Numbered from the stretch's first letter, positions 11,601-24,735 are shown. The stretch is DNA of 64,000 nucleotides from Litomosoides sigmodontis (GCA_963070105.1 OY718803.1:6425323-6489322); one strand, 5' to 3'. The notes: generated by a model from the sequence alone, not told the origin. Numbers and translations: made by a program.

Positions 11601-13491
11601 AACTATACTGTATTCCCATGTAAACATATATAAATAGAGAAGCACTAAAGAAGAAATTTGATTTCGAAAAAATACGCACATATAAAGCATTGATTAAAAT
11701 TTCCTTAACAATTACTCTTTGTTGTACAAAATAAAGTTACCAACAAAAAAATATTCTAAACAGTATTAAAACATTTGAAAAAAAAATATATATATATATA
11801 TATTTTAATTAAGAAGACCAATCACCAAACCAATCACTAACCATCAACATCCGGAACGGTGAAGAGTGATTCCATGGTGCTGAAAGATGTACGAATAACA
11901 GCAGGTGGTGAATTTTCCTGTCTATGATCATTTGTAACTCGCCTAAAAAGCATTCGTAGTTAGTAATGTGACTAAGTTTGTAGCCAATGATATATATATA
12001 TACATATATATATATATCCAAACTTAATTATATATATAGAATATCACCGTGCATTGAATACTTCTATACCTTTTATCCTGCTACGTCAGGTAATACAATT
12101 TTCGACACGACAAATTACTTAGCAAGATCATTGACCGAATATAGGAAAGTTGCACCCGAATGATTACATATCTTTACCTTGTGGCTTCCCAACAAAGTAA
12201 TATGTAAGTACTAAGTTTACTGCAACACAAAAGCAGTAAAACAAAAAATAATATCAAAAATCGCAATAGCAAAATAGCTCATATCAATAATAATAATAGA
12301 ACCTATAAAAACAAACGGGAATTTCGGCTGTGCAAGAAGTGTAAGCAAAATTTCATAGCCTTCCGCTAATACTAATTTCATAGCCTTCCGCTAATACTTC
12401 ATAGCCTTCCGCTAATACCAAAAACATGAACTAACCGTAATCGCTCTCTGTGATGCCTTTTTCGCCACTTCCATGGTCGAAAAATACGCAACCAAAATTT
12501 GCTGGATTTCAACGAACTGCTAAACACATGATAAGAATGTTTCCTATGACTATATCGCGATCTGGAAAATTACCTTGCTTTTGAACTTGAAACAGGAAAG
12601 CAAGACCTTCAATTTCTCCCTCACTTACATATTTTTTGACTTATTAAATAAATTAGTTTTACAAAACACGAGTTCGAGGAACAACAAAAACTAGACTGCT
12701 TCCGAGAACGCTTAGATAAATTTTTCACTTACTTGCTCGTAGTCCTGTCCGGACTAAATTCCACGTCAACAGCTGCTGCGTTCTTAGTTGCCTGTTCAGA
12801 AACTAAAATAGCTTTATTTGTTGAATTCAACGGTAAAACTTTAAACGGTAAAATTAAAATGAAGTCATGAAAAGTCATTATAGCAATATAATTTTTTAGA
12901 AATTACTTAAATATTTTTTATTGATGTCCGACTAAAAATAAACAACTTACTGTTGTATACCTAGAACCTATGTATTCCTTACATCATTATCTATATCACA
13001 AAATGCAGAACTAGAGAGACCTTAGCTCGAATTTAACCCCCACGGTGAATAACAAAATATATTCGGAAATTTTTAAAACTGTACAACGAAACAATTGATC
13101 TGACCTCCCGCATTTTTCGACTCGTTCGTTTCTTTCTCTATGCGTGGTTTCGTCTCAAGTTGAGATTTTAACATACCATCATAAATTCGCTTTCCAAATA
13201 CGTTGAAATTACAACTGGTCTGAAAATACAACCCTCATTTCATAATAAAAACCAGCTATCATCCCAAAATGGGATGGCTGTGATAACACTTTAGATCTTT
13301 GTTATCCAATTAGTTAGCTTACCCATAACTCAATAGTCTTGGTTTAGTTTAGCCTTCTTTTACCATTTTTTCAAATAATAATAAGTGTTTTGGGAGAAAT
13401 GAATTGGAGACCTTAAAATGATAGTGAAGAGTTAGTTGGACTACCTCAGAGTTTCGTCTTTGAGCTACTTTCACGTATATTGGAACAAGAC
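8670..13491 (-). CDS. PHACTR: Phosphatase and actin regulator (PHACTR) family protein, 5' end not found
   Basis: Fourteen exons, 5' to 3': 13445-13491, 13177-13219, 12733-12802, 12436-12519, 11842-11942, 10620-10701, 10320-10519, 9912-10221, 9670-9851, 9454-9592, 9215-9335, 8971-9108, 8802-8878 and 8670-8685. All phases agree, giving about 535 aa plus a missing start. PHACTR proteins bind G-actin through RPEL repeats and protein phosphatase 1 through their C-terminus. Visible: the N-terminal basic motif [15 protein letters not shown]; a Ser/Thr- and acid-rich middle; RPEL-type repeats [17 protein letters not shown] and [18 protein letters not shown] (plus a weak one at [10 protein letters not shown]); then [13 protein letters not shown] and the PP1-binding tail ending RIFTRFHRP. 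The last coding exon is only 16 nt. The two most 5' exons are less certain, and the start ATG must lie above 13.5 kb. Confidence 0.9.
12352..12418. repeat. Three tandem copies of a 21-bp unit inside a PHACTR intron
   Basis: The unit TTCATAGCCTTCCGCTAATAC occurs at 12352-12372, 12377-12397 and 12398-12418. The copies look identical; the first two are separated by 4 bp and the last two abut. On the coding (minus) strand the array starts 18 nt past the 5' splice site of the 84-nt exon 12436-12519. Confidence 0.95.
12436..12519 (-). other. Phase-symmetric 84-nt PHACTR exon carrying the PWKW basic motif (possible cassette exon)
   Basis: The exon starts after GTGTTTAG and ends CG|GTTAGT. It carries phase 2 at both sides, so inclusion adds 28 residues and skipping keeps the frame (12733-12802 joins 11842-11942 either way). 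It encodes the conserved N-terminal [15 protein letters not shown] segment of PHACTR. Cassette use is an inference. Confidence 0.5.
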
Positions 13492-16400
13492 CTGAAAACG
13501 GAAAGATTAGTTATGGTCAGAGGGTTGCAAATTGTAAAAAGAAAAATGATATTGAAAATTCAAAACATAATAAAGAGTGAAAGATGATGTGTAGGTGATG
13601 TAAATACCAATGGTGTGGTAGGTTGAGCTGAATTTTGGAAAGCACAAAACAACCCGACAACAAGCCAATCATCCACACACCTGCTGATTAATATTCCTGA
13701 TCTTATTCATCCGTCAAACCTGATAGACGTAACGCTAGGCCCATAACCTGAATCACTATGCCACAAACACTACCGTCGCTTTCAGACTCATGCGACGAAT
13801 GTCTGTTGGTCGGTTTCTATGAAAATGATGATTATTCATCTCAAACATCTGCGATGAGAATTTACTGGTTGAAAATGCTCCTTCACATTTGCATTTACCA
13901 CTTATTCGGGTGATACAATTAATCATCACTTACTTGTCGAACCACAACAACAACTCGTCACTTGCTTACTCTCTGTCTCCCCCTCTCTTTCTCTCTGCTG
14001 CTGCTATTAGTTATCTTAACGCGTCGTCAGATGACCACTACAGGGGTATTGAAATGATCGGTTGTTAATTCTAAATTTTATCTTCCTTATCTATCGAAAT
14101 GAGCACATCTACACACGACATTTGTTTTCGTTAATTTCCTAAAAAAAGTGATCAAAATATGAGTGCGGCAGAATGACGTGAGGTGCTTGGCAGAATTAAA
14201 TTTCCATGCTAAATGGGAGTCAGAATTGTCGAGCTGTATGGTTCAAAACAGCACAGCAGCAGTAATAAGGAGAAGAAGGACTGAATCATGGCAGCTGCAA
14301 ATTATTTTGCAGTAAATTAAGAACGAACAAAAGCTCGAAACCAACGCATCTTTGGGAAGTACACTTTTACACGATCAAGCAGGATGGACTTTTATGAAAG
14401 GCACGAAGGCTAAAATTAGACGCCTATATGTTTAAAATCCCTTGCGATTACTTTCGTCAAATAGGCACGATTAGGATTTGTTTGGATGAGTCATCCAAGC
14501 AAAAAGGAAATTTTGAAAATAGGAGAAAACATGAAAACTTCGAATCTCCGGAAATGTCCTCAAAATTTTAATCATTACTCAGTGTTTCGTTAGGTAATAA
14601 TGACTGTTTAACTGCCTAACGAGTGGTTATTACAATTAGTCAACTTCTCAAATTGATAATTTCATCAGTCCCCTTCATCCCTAAAGTGGGAAAGTTCGCA
14701 TGCGTAGTTTCAGTTACAAAAAGTAACTGGCATGAAGTAGTTTCTGACAATTTCCAGAAAGTGCCAAGGAAAAAAGAATTCAATATGATAAGACGGAAAT
14801 GTAAGAGGAGGGAAAGCCATTACGGGACGTTATTCAGTCACTTTTAGTAAGCAACTAACTAAATTTGAAGTCACTTTAAAAACTCTGAAAACACTAATCA
14901 CAATAATAGGAATTTCAGTGAATCAAATAAATGTAATAAGGAGAGAGGGACATTGTTTGTGTTTGCAACCTGCAAGGAGCACTGCCATTGTCAGGTGCCT
15001 CATGATGGCAAGCAATGTAGAGATAGATGTCCCACTTCTCGGCGCAAAATGTACCTTCCCTAATGCACAATACATCCCCACCTGTAATCACTCAATACCC
15101 ACTCGTCTCTTGGTGATAAACCCGAAGATACCTGGGTTGCTTTCACGAAAATGCATGACTCACCTCACCAACACTATCACTCACACCGTTCATCAATTTT
15201 AGAAACTCTCCACTGCTTAAGCATCTCCGTATAAAGTAGCTTTTCCAGAAAAATTCGCAAATTTTATTTCATTCATTTGGTTGCGTAAAGTTTTCTTCTC
15301 TCATATCACATACATTTGTAAAATTCATGAAATGAATATGTTTTTCAAGAAATAAACACGTTTCTTCGGGTGTGAAAAGAAAATAACTAATTACCAAATG
15401 ATGGAACAGTTGAACTGGAAGACTTGGAAAATTTTGCTTCTTTGCGTTTTTCAACTCAGACAATTCAATATAATGAGGGAACGGTATGCGATAAAGAAAT
15501 CACCAGTAGCGAACAGTATTAAAAGCAGTGAACCTGAAAAAATTACCACTGAATGCTCCACAACTTTGCATCTCACAAGAGCTTTCATGAATTATGCTTG
15601 AGAGTATACTGAAAGATACTCTACGAAGTTTAATTGTGACATAAATTGACTACAGGGTTTAATTGATTACAGAAATAAACTGAAATTTTCCAACTCAGAA
15701 AAGTGTTAATTTGCAGTAGTTATTTCCTTCCTTTCAATGAAGCATTTACAATTTCCTGTTTTAAAGTGCATCGTTCTAAAGCCGGAAGCGAAAATGGATT
15801 ACAGCTTAATCTAAATCGCTATTTTCGACATCTCTTCTGAATTGCTGTTGAAACACTGACTGAACTTCAGTAGGGTCTCGAGCACGCAAATGCAAAATTT
15901 CTAAATCTCATCAAGAATGTTACCAGTTTATGGAGAACCGTGATCGATGGTAAAGTGTTTATTATTGATAACTGATCCTCGACTATGGACGAAAATAGAA
16001 TAGCAAATAAGCTTTTTGGTGGCTTTTTTTTACGCTGAAGAATTAATTTCGAACTTCCCAACTTCTTCCACGCCTTACGTAAAAGGGACTTTTGCATCTT
16101 CTGGAATCCAGAGAAACCTTTGCATTAAAAATCTTAGAAAACAGTAGGCTGTTCTTGAAGAACGAAACTGATGTATGTATTTGCTTTGCGACATCTGTCA
16201 TGGCTTACAAGAATTTGATAAACAAACTACATTTTTGCTCACTTTTCATATAAATGAGGCTGTGAAAAGAAAAATTGCTTTAAGATTTAAATCCATCCAT
16301 TGCAGCATAATAGCTATTGCATTCTATCGCTTGATAAGCTACTGGGCATGGTCTGCTGCCATGAGAACCGCTCAAAGTACGTGAAAAGACAAAGAATTTA

Positions 16401-19373
16401 ACTTTTAAGGTAACCAGAGAAGACTTAAGTTGTGCATCCATTCCTGATAAAGTAGACTTGAAAACTCGCATTCACTTCAAATTCTTCACCCTAACACGTG
16501 GAAGAGGAGAGAGGAGACGGATAATCAGCAATGACATAGAGGCGGTAATGACGACGATGGAATAGAGATGTCGACCTATGGACTTCTACTGCACCCAAGC
16601 ACGCAGCCTAGCATTATCACACTGAAGAAGGATAACAATGGCGAAGCAATATTTCCTACGAAAGTAACGAGTGGTAAACATTCTATAATTAAACCCAAAT
16701 ATAAAGATGAGAGCCTAAAATTAGCCTGAAAATATTGACAACAGCGCCTCAACGAGTCAATGAAAGGAAAGCAGGTCTTTTTCAATGAGAATGCATGCAT
16801 ATTCTGCATTTGCGATAACGAATAGATCGTGCTTTTACTTCTTTGGGATAAACGAGTACGTGGAAGTTTGTGCAAGCGACAAGATGAACTTCAGGAAGGA
16901 GATGAGAGTGTAAGATGAAAAAAGGAAAAATGGACAACTGCAATACCATTTACCATTGGAACAGCGCACGGTGAGCGTAGAATCTCGTTAGCTGAGCAAG
17001 TGTCGTAGTATGTGGAATTACAACCGGAGAACTGGAAATGATTGAAATGGAAAAGTTCAAAAATACTATTACCATCACGTTTGGGGCAAAGATTCACAAG
17101 TTAGCTATTTAATTCTCACTGAAAACTAAAATGGGAGAGCTTAGTATAATTCGTAAAGCTTATGAGACTTATCGCAACACAGAGAGGCTGCAGATTTTGG
17201 AACATAGTAATTTGAAATGTCAACAGGAGAGTTCCCCAGTGAACTTCGTTGGACGAAATGTGTGTTGTTATGAAAGAGCCTTTGATTTCACTGAATGTGC
17301 AATCAATCTCTTGAGAATCGCGAGAATGGTAGAAGCAAGGTAGTGCTGTAGTGCCGTAGCAGTAGTAAGAATAAGAATGCTGCAGTAACAAGCCTGCGAG
17401 CTTAATGAAGAGAACGGAATTACAGTGTAATTGGATAAATTTATCTCCGAAGAGACGGATGGATAATTACAACCTGCTTAAGTCCTCTAGAATTGCTGGA
17501 GAATATAGCGTTGTTTATAAGAATGTTTGCTCAGGCTTAGCAGAACAGCAGTTCGCAGGATGTTATAATAGGAAAACTTTTATGTTTCCTCGAACGAAGT
17601 AGGAAATTTCGATTCAGGCTTAGCGCTGCATGCTTCTCTTCTCGCTATTAGAACACAAAGGAAGCCACTTCATGCGAAACCTTTCTTCACCCTTAATTTG
17701 CCTTAGTCTACGCCACTTACCAAGAGCTCACGAGATCATTTAGAAGTAACAAACCACTGCTGGAGATTTCTTTTGCTCCCCGTACCACTTGCCATGAAAG
17801 TAAAAAGAAAGTGCCGAGGAAGCCAGCCTTCAACAGACGCGCTGGCATCAATTAGAATGTATTACTCACTAAAGTGTGGAGAGATGCGCCTAAATGTTTA
17901 ACGAGCGCTCAGAAGCGGTGGGGGAAGGAAAGAGGGGGAAATTGTGGAAGGGACAGTGATAGACAGATTTACCTTTTTTTTAGAAATGAAAAAATTTGGA
18001 AGAATAAACAAGCATGACAAATAATAATACAAAGTAATACTGTACACCTAATTTGAGAAATAGAAAACTAGTTTTGTAGCAACTATTGCTTGGCGATGGT
18101 GAACTTGTACTTGCTAAACTTTCCCTATTTGTTGCACAAACATTCTTTCTATCCTTGTTCGAAAATTATCATTCGGCAAAAACCACATAACGAACAGTTA
18201 ATAGTCATAAAATTTAAGGGTAGAGATACCATAGACTGAACAGCAGCAATATGGAACAAAGCCTCTCAAGCAAACCTGAGGATAAAAGTTGGATGTCAGT
18301 AACACAAATTCAGCAAAACTTTTACCAGTAAAAGATTTTAAACTGAAACCAATTTGCGGTGTGGACAGATGTCTATCACTGGTAGATAACGATATATGAA
18401 AACCATCCCGCCTGGAAATAAAATATCTAATCCGCCAACCTCCTAAAGTTTTGCATTGCAAAAACATATATGACATCATCTGACGAATCATCGTGAGAGC
18501 GTATTAATAAAATCAGTAAATTTGTATTTGAGCAACAGACATCTGGATTGCATCTCAAGTATATTGGACTATCTATAACCTCTATTTCTCCCATGTATGA
18601 CCATTATTGGTCACACAAATAGCTGTTTTTTAAATCAGATATTGGTGGCTGCACAAGTACCTTGCAAATTCTCTTTCAATAATGAATCCATGAGTATAAA
18701 ATAGATTGTTAAGCCACAGCAAGTGAGAAATAGTAACTCTCGTAAAAAATCGGCAGCAACATGTTCAAAAAGTGATCAATTTTTATATTTGAAAGGAATC
18801 TACAGACTGCTGATATACTCGAAAAAACACCGGACGCTACCAGACTCATTACTTTACAAAAGTTCTACAAAAAAATACTTTCAGAAAACACATTTATCAA
18901 TTTCTATCGTTTATTGAAAGAACTGTTAAAACTGTTCCGAACATTATGTGAGAGAACGAAAAAATACCTAGCCTGGCATCACCAAAAAGAGAGAAAAGAA
19001 ACCAAAAAAGAACATGAAAGTACAAAATGTTGTTGATATAAAATTCCATCACCATGATATTGAATAAAGATAAATGAAAGCACAGACAATAACAGATATC
19101 AGGAATTGAAACCAGAAGTCGATCAACTATATAAGTTTTCTCCATAAAAAATTTAAAAAAGAAAACAGTATCAAAACACACACATATTTTCGGAGCCACC
19201 TGATACTGGTACTTCTTTCCATACCTACATGCTTTTTTTCTTGAAAAGCTTACTTTAACTTATTTTAAAAAATCATATAGATTCATACAAATACAGTGGA
19301 AAAGTGATTGGAAGAGCAAAAAATCAACCTATGACGAAAGATGTTAAAAATTCTTTGATCTTACTAATACGAA
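13492..19373. other. Long region without a confident gene (probable PHACTR upstream exons/introns)
   Basis: Nearly 6 kb between the first PHACTR exon found and the end of the Arkadia-like gene. Open frames reach only ~60-100 codons on both strands, show no recognisable domain and rarely sit between good splice signals. The PHACTR start exon and promoter are most likely in the part near 13.5 kb, and the 3' UTR of the Arkadia-like gene lies just below 19374. I found no tRNA or transposon. Confidence 0.4.
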
Positions 19374-22300
19374 TCACAGGGAAACCACTGACACTACGCT
19401 TGTTTTATCCAGATCTAGACGACAGACCGGGCACTTTTTATTGTACACGAGCCAGCGATCGATACAAACAACATGGAAAACATGACTGCAGCGAAGAGCT
19501 CGAACTTCTTCGTCCATTTCGAAATCATTCAAACACACCTGAAGAATTCTGTGAGGTTTTAAGAAAGATTAGCAAGAAATATACCGGTACAAATGGTGGA
19601 GAAGAAAAATGAGCTGACCGTGCAGCGCTCCTGTTCGTTTTCAGGAATATCATCCTCTTTGATATATTTGTAGGTAGTTGAGAAACGGTTAATTTGTTCA
19701 AAAGTTGCTCCGATTGGTACAGGATCATTCGAAGTTGGGACACTGCCACCCAAAATAACAGTTGAATCATGTGGCTGCAACAGGACCTGAAACAGGTAAA
19801 GTCATTCACTATATGAGAAAGTAAGATTTAAATAACAACTGAAAAAAATAAGCATGACTATAAATCTCACACCTACCATAGCGAGTTCCATAATAGGCTG
19901 GTGGTGGCGCGGTAGGAAAACCACCGGTTGAGATGCCAAACGTCTTGGAACAATATCAACACCAATCAGATTATTTGATGGCAAAGAATGGCGTTGGAAC
20001 CACAAATTGTTGGCCTGCTGTTGACGTTCGATTTGTGCTACACGAGATGAGAGCAATAAATCATGTACTGGATTCATGTCAGTTTCGCGTCTAAATTGAA
20101 CGTAAGTTAGGCCTGACTATATAAAGATACAATATTTCTCATTCTTTGATTAAAGTTTCATGTGGGTCCGATACACTGATAAAGGAACTACTCATTACGT
20201 ACTAACCGTTACATAAAGGCTACCTGTAACTACTGCCTGATTCGTTCCGCTGGCAAAAGCACATCGGATGACGCGGGCAAATATGACGATGATTGTGATA
20301 TGGACAGGACTGATAAGGACAGTGGTAGGTAGTGCGATTGCGACAATCACAACAAAATGTCGAATTTAAACCTGGCATATTTCTCTCGTCACCACGGGTT
20401 CTGAAAAGGAAAGGGTAGTACAATGAAAATACAGTTGCTGAATAACTGGTTGTATGGAAAAGCGAAAAAAAATGCTTACTCTACATGCCGTTGAGAAGCC
20501 AAATACGAAGTGGTTGCTTCTGCACTAGGTTCAACACGGCGTATTTTCTGAAGACGAATATTAGTAGCATTATCTGCTTCTGTTACTAGAGGATGAGTGG
20601 TAGTGAGCTGTTCACCAGATCGTTTAAGTCGCATCACTGATGATCGAAGAGATGGTAAAGCTAAGGTAGGTGGTACAGACGACACCTACAAAGAAAGTGT
20701 ATGTTTTACACACACAAAAATGCTATGATTGCTCCTGAGCTCTTAAATGATATCAAAGCTTTCACTAGTAAATTTGAAAAAAAAAACTAACTGAACCCAC
20801 ACGAGCAGATGCAACATTGTTTGCTGTTGTTGCTGGTAAAGTATGGGAATGGCTTTGCGATAATGTAGCAGGTACGGTACCTAAAATACAGAAGTGAAGT
20901 AGTTTTGGGATTTACCTTACAAGCGAATGTAAGGTAAATACCAGAATGCTGACAAAATTACGTTATTTCCCCTTGCCCTAATAGAACTTACCCAAAGACG
21001 AGAGAGAATGTGAAGCGTAAGTGATTGGACGATGGTGAAGCGCACACGGTTGGGCATAGATGCAGTGGCAAACTGCTGTTATTGGGGTAGCAGCCGATAG
21101 GAATGTACAGGGTGAAGCTGGAGATGCAGCTGCAGGACCAGTGATATATGCAGCTGTTAATGCTGATGGATAGATAAGCGGAGCGGCAAAGGCCGGAGTC
21201 TGCGTAAAAGCCGTTTCGATCACACCAGGAACCTACAATTTTTGTTTTAAGCACTTAAACTCATTGAATAATAAAAGTTTCAAACAACACGTAGTGAGGT
21301 GTAATCGGCAATACTATATGTTTATTCGGTAACAACCACTGCAACATTCCGATTTTGCAAAACCTTATTTTATGAGTTCTTTAAGGAAGAACTTGAACTT
21401 CTATGTTTATCATAAAAATGGAACACAACCTTGCCGTAATGTACGGAGAATGTATAAAAATTTCGGCATGCGACTATGCTAGCATAATAAGAAAGAGGAC
21501 TGACCTGTATTGGAATATAAGTTGCAGGACCACCTTGCAAAGCTACGGAAGGCACTGAACCAGCCGTAAATGTTGGTCCGGGAACAAACGAAAGAGCTGT
21601 GTTATGTGATGTCTCACTAGATCTTGGAACCCTAGTCGTTCCATCGTTCATAACATTTGTCTGCAAAACAATATTTATATTTTATTTTCTGTCTTGCGTC
21701 AATGTCGTCATGGAAAAATTTTTTCGTCTCTAAATGCCGTTCATTCCTGTCAGTAAAACTGCGCCAGAACAGATTCCCCAGCACATAAGACTCCCCCAGT
21801 ACACTGCTACGTAGAGCTAACACATCGTTTGAAGCATCAATGAACTCATTACTTGAAGCTCTAATCTGAATACCTCGGCAGTGCATCGAACGTAGTGAAT
21901 AAGTTCATTGAAAAGGAATAACAAATGTGAAGGATGTTATCGGGCCAGTAACTTCAACATTTATGCGTTGTCTGAGATTAGCGGGGACCTAGTAGGGACA
22001 GCGGTAAGGACTAACCATTAGCAGCTCGCTCGACAACCCATTCATTTCGTGTGCCGCTTCACTTGAAGACGCCGTTTGCTTTGTTTGAGACATTTCCGAG
22101 GGAGCAGGTTGAAGAGAAACAACCGCCTGGAAAACCACACAATAAATCATAAAATCAATAACATCGAAATGTGCTATAAATAGAGAGAACTGAAATTTGC
22201 ATTTCCTAGCAGTTTAGCGACGTTTTGCAAATGACATCAACCCAGCCTTCTACAGCACTACATTCATCATCCGTACATCAGCAATGAAAGTTCCACCCAA

Positions 22301-22491
22301 ATTACTTTGACCTCAGATATCTCAAAGTTCGCAACTCGTAAGTCATGTACCGACTGGGAGCGTAATGGTATGTCATCATCGGCTTGCTCGCTCACGAGCA
22401 CCATCCTCTCTCGCAGAGCTAGTCGAAACACCCTGCCGTTGTCTGTCCAACAATCTCTCACTTTGCCGTCACCCGCGTCTTGCTGTAACAT
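19374..22491 (-). CDS. Arkadia/RNF111-like RING-H2 E3 ubiquitin ligase
   Basis: Ten exons, 5' to 3': 22312-22491, 22016-22126, 21505-21660, 20992-21232, 20792-20880, 20480-20685, 20224-20400, 19877-20090, 19619-19786 and 19374-19538, giving about 568 aa; all phases fit. The C-terminus is a RING-H2: [44 protein letters not shown]. All eight zinc ligands (C-C-C-H-H-C-C-C) are present. Just before it, [18 protein letters not shown] resembles the pre-RING segment GA..TIER..HKYKK of RNF111/ARK2C, which in that family binds ubiquitin and activates the ligase. The rest is low-complexity Ser/Thr/Pro/Ala sequence, except for one Cys/His-rich exon (20224-20400). RNF111 proteins target SKI/SnoN in TGF-beta signalling; that role here is an inference. 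It could instead be another RING-H2 subfamily. The first exon (ATG at 22491) is the least certain. Confidence 0.75.
20224..20400 (-). other. Cys/His-rich exon in the Arkadia-like gene
   Basis: The exon encodes eight cysteines within about 36 residues, in the order [20 protein letters not shown] and HPMCFC, with five histidines in the same stretch. This spacing could bind zinc, but it is not a RING and I know of no counterpart in vertebrate RNF111 or ARK2C. Confidence 0.7.
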
Positions 22492-23369
22492 AACTGTCTC
22501 GTGTTCTTCCTATCTCTCCCTGACAATTACTCTCCGCCAGATTCTACTACACCTTACCAATCCTTCACCCCGTGCGTGCATCACTCGTAACGCTCCTCAA
22601 GAGATTTCCCCACTCACCTCACCACGCCGATTGCTATCGATCTCAGCTCACACTGCTAATGCGACGTCGCGAACCACTTCACAGGAACCTAGTTCGGAAT
22701 CCGAGGGCACGCGGGGCGCATAGATTGGAGGCTGAGTTACTCGAAAGCTACCCATCCCAGCGAACCCGTAGTGTTGTTACCCTGTATTGCCGACGAATAA
22801 ATTAAAATTATCCGATGAAAAAATGGATATGTTAAAGGGATTAGTTATGTGAGAAATCCTGTGCTTAATCTCGACACATTTAAACTTTATTCGGCACGCA
22901 GTCTTTCGATCGTCGTCGTAATTCTCTCATTCTAAAACGTAGCGTAAATCATTACACAGAAAGCATATTTCATAAATTTCATAAAAAAAATATTTCATAA
23001 AAGAAAGCATACTTCGTAATACGTTTCATCCAAAGAGACTGAGGCTATTAACGAAAGCAGTGAAGTAAAGTCTTAAGTGATATTCTCCTACAATATAATA
23101 ATTTGATTTGTTGCTTTACAATAACTCCTTGACAACAACCACATGTTTTCCATTTTCAAGGGAAATATTTAGTTTTAATTCTCAAAGGGTGAAAGTTAAT
23201 TTCTAGGGATAATTTGACGAAAAGAATGGCTAATAATGAAGGACAGCGGAAAAATTCAGGCTCTAAATGTGAATGAATGTCTGCAGGCAAAAAGTAATAG
23301 TTATGTTTTTCAGGAATTGTGGATGGACCTCGACAAACGTAATCTATTGATGATGTTGACGAGGTAAAA
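22492..23369. promoter_or_regulatory. Bidirectional intergenic promoter region between Arkadia-like gene and SYS1
   Basis: The two ATGs point away from each other across 878 bp. The portion 22320-22800, including the first coding exon of the minus gene, is clearly richer in GC and CpG than its surroundings, as expected near a promoter. Because stops are rare there, a 138-codon plus-strand frame (22307-22723) stays open, which I take as a shadow. A TTTTTCAG ending at 23313 probably marks the SYS1 mRNA 5' end (trans-splice acceptor). Confidence 0.45.
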
Positions 23370-24360
23370 ATGAACTCGTTCCGCTCGTACGTCTGGGATC
23401 CTGGTTTGATTATTTCCCAAATGATATGTATGCAAGCAACATTCTATACCAGCCAATGTGTTTTCTCAGTGGTGCTATCCGTTGGAGGCGATTATCCTTC
23501 GTTAGAACAAGTATTCACAAGAGAGGTCTGTTTATTGTCTCTTATCGCCTTAATTTCCACGCTACTTTTGTTCCAATTAACTTCCTTCAGACGTGTTTCT
23601 AATGAATTTAACTACCTTCACTTCTTCCTTCGTATATCTTATCAACTTCTTGTGCTATGAAAATGTCTAAAAAACCTCAAAAACACCAAATATTTGACGA
23701 CATGCAACAGAAAGGGCTGTTCGAGTTGATTGGTCCTACATCAAGTAGTCGATTACACGTCTAAAACTAGACTGACTCTACAATTAAGTGATTCAGTGAA
23801 GCCATCGGTATTATAAGAAAGGAACGTCGTGCTGTCGGTGTTGGTTGGATGACAAAAATATAAACATAACATCTTACCAGAAGAGTGGTATTGTTGCATG
23901 AAATGTTTTTAAAGATGTTTTAACTTCTACTCGTAAAACTCTACATTCAAGATAAAAGAAACATGCAAACGCATGAGGGATTTCAGTAAAACATATTTAC
24001 ATTAATGGTTTAGATCATATCCCACCCATATGTTACTGGAATAGCAGCTGTAATATGACTGCTTAGTTTCAGGCTACAATACAAGCAGCATTTGCTCAGT
24101 TACTTTCTGCTACAGCATGCTCTCTTGTTATGAGCAAAGTTATTGAACGTTCGAAACAATGTCTCGACTTTACATGTACTTTACATTTTTGGCATTTAAT
24201 TATTGTTATTTTGTATTATAAATCTATTCCCCGACATATTTTCTGGTGGATATTACAGCTCGTCAGCATTGTTTTATGCACAGTATTGGGTGAATATTTT
24301 TGTTTGCAACTTGAATCTAAGGATATTCATTTGTCAACAGATGTACGATATGAAGTGTAA
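23370..24360 (+). CDS. SYS1: SYS1 Golgi-localised integral membrane protein
   Basis: Three exons: 23370-23525, 23711-23758 and 24073-24360, giving 163 aa (human SYS1 is ~156). SYS1 is a four-helix Golgi membrane protein that recruits ARFRP1/Arl3p for vesicle tethering at the trans-Golgi. Diagnostic matches are FRSYVWDPGLIISQMICMQ at the N-terminus, YPSLEQVF, the motif RSKQCLDFTCTLHFWHLI, and WWILQLV with GEYFCLQLE near the C-terminus. Hydrophobic segments lie at about residues 13-38, 70-88, 98-115 and 120-143. The middle exon is only 16 codons; it fits the loop between helices 1 and 2 and both its junctions are phase 0. A 14-codon upstream frame (ATG at 23323) ends two bases before the start codon. 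Confidence 0.92.
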
Positions 24361-24735
24361 TAGACTTGTATTTCGTTCCTGCTATTGCTGAATATGTCAT
24401 AAGCAGTATTTTGTAATAAAAATCCCAATGGTTTTAGCATCTTAAATGCACACGCATGAATAGTTCCAAACACTATGTATTGAAATTTATGAACATAGTT
24501 TCGAATTACCAATGAATGTCTCTGAACTTTATCATATGTTTCTGTAAGGAATAGTTCTGGCCAAAAATGTGCTTTTTATATGGATAACAGTTTCCAAACG
24601 ATATTTCATAACTTTTGTACCGTATTTCATACATTTCGATAAATAAAATCAAATAATCACAAATTAGTACTAATTATATTATTATATCCCGTGTTCCCCG
24701 TCGTCACTAATAACAATTTAATAACATAATATTCA
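24361..24735. other. Convergent 3' ends of SYS1 (+) and UBA5 (-)
   Basis: This 375-bp AT-rich spacer is shared by two converging genes. AATAAA-like motifs occur on the plus strand around 24414 and 24641. I see nothing else. Confidence 0.5.

Noticed and set aside
14918..18917. Several 60-100 codon ORFs in the 13.5-19.4 kb region
   Set aside because: They lie on both strands with no domains, conserved motifs or phase-compatible splice partners; this is the level expected by chance.
19304..19612. 102-codon plus-strand ORF
   Set aside because: It is the antisense shadow of the RING-H2 exon on the minus strand, whose zinc ligands are all present.
22307..22723. 138-codon plus-strand ORF opposite the Arkadia-like first exon
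   Set aside because: The region is GC-rich, so stops are rare. The product has no recognisable domain, while the minus strand has a phase-consistent first exon.
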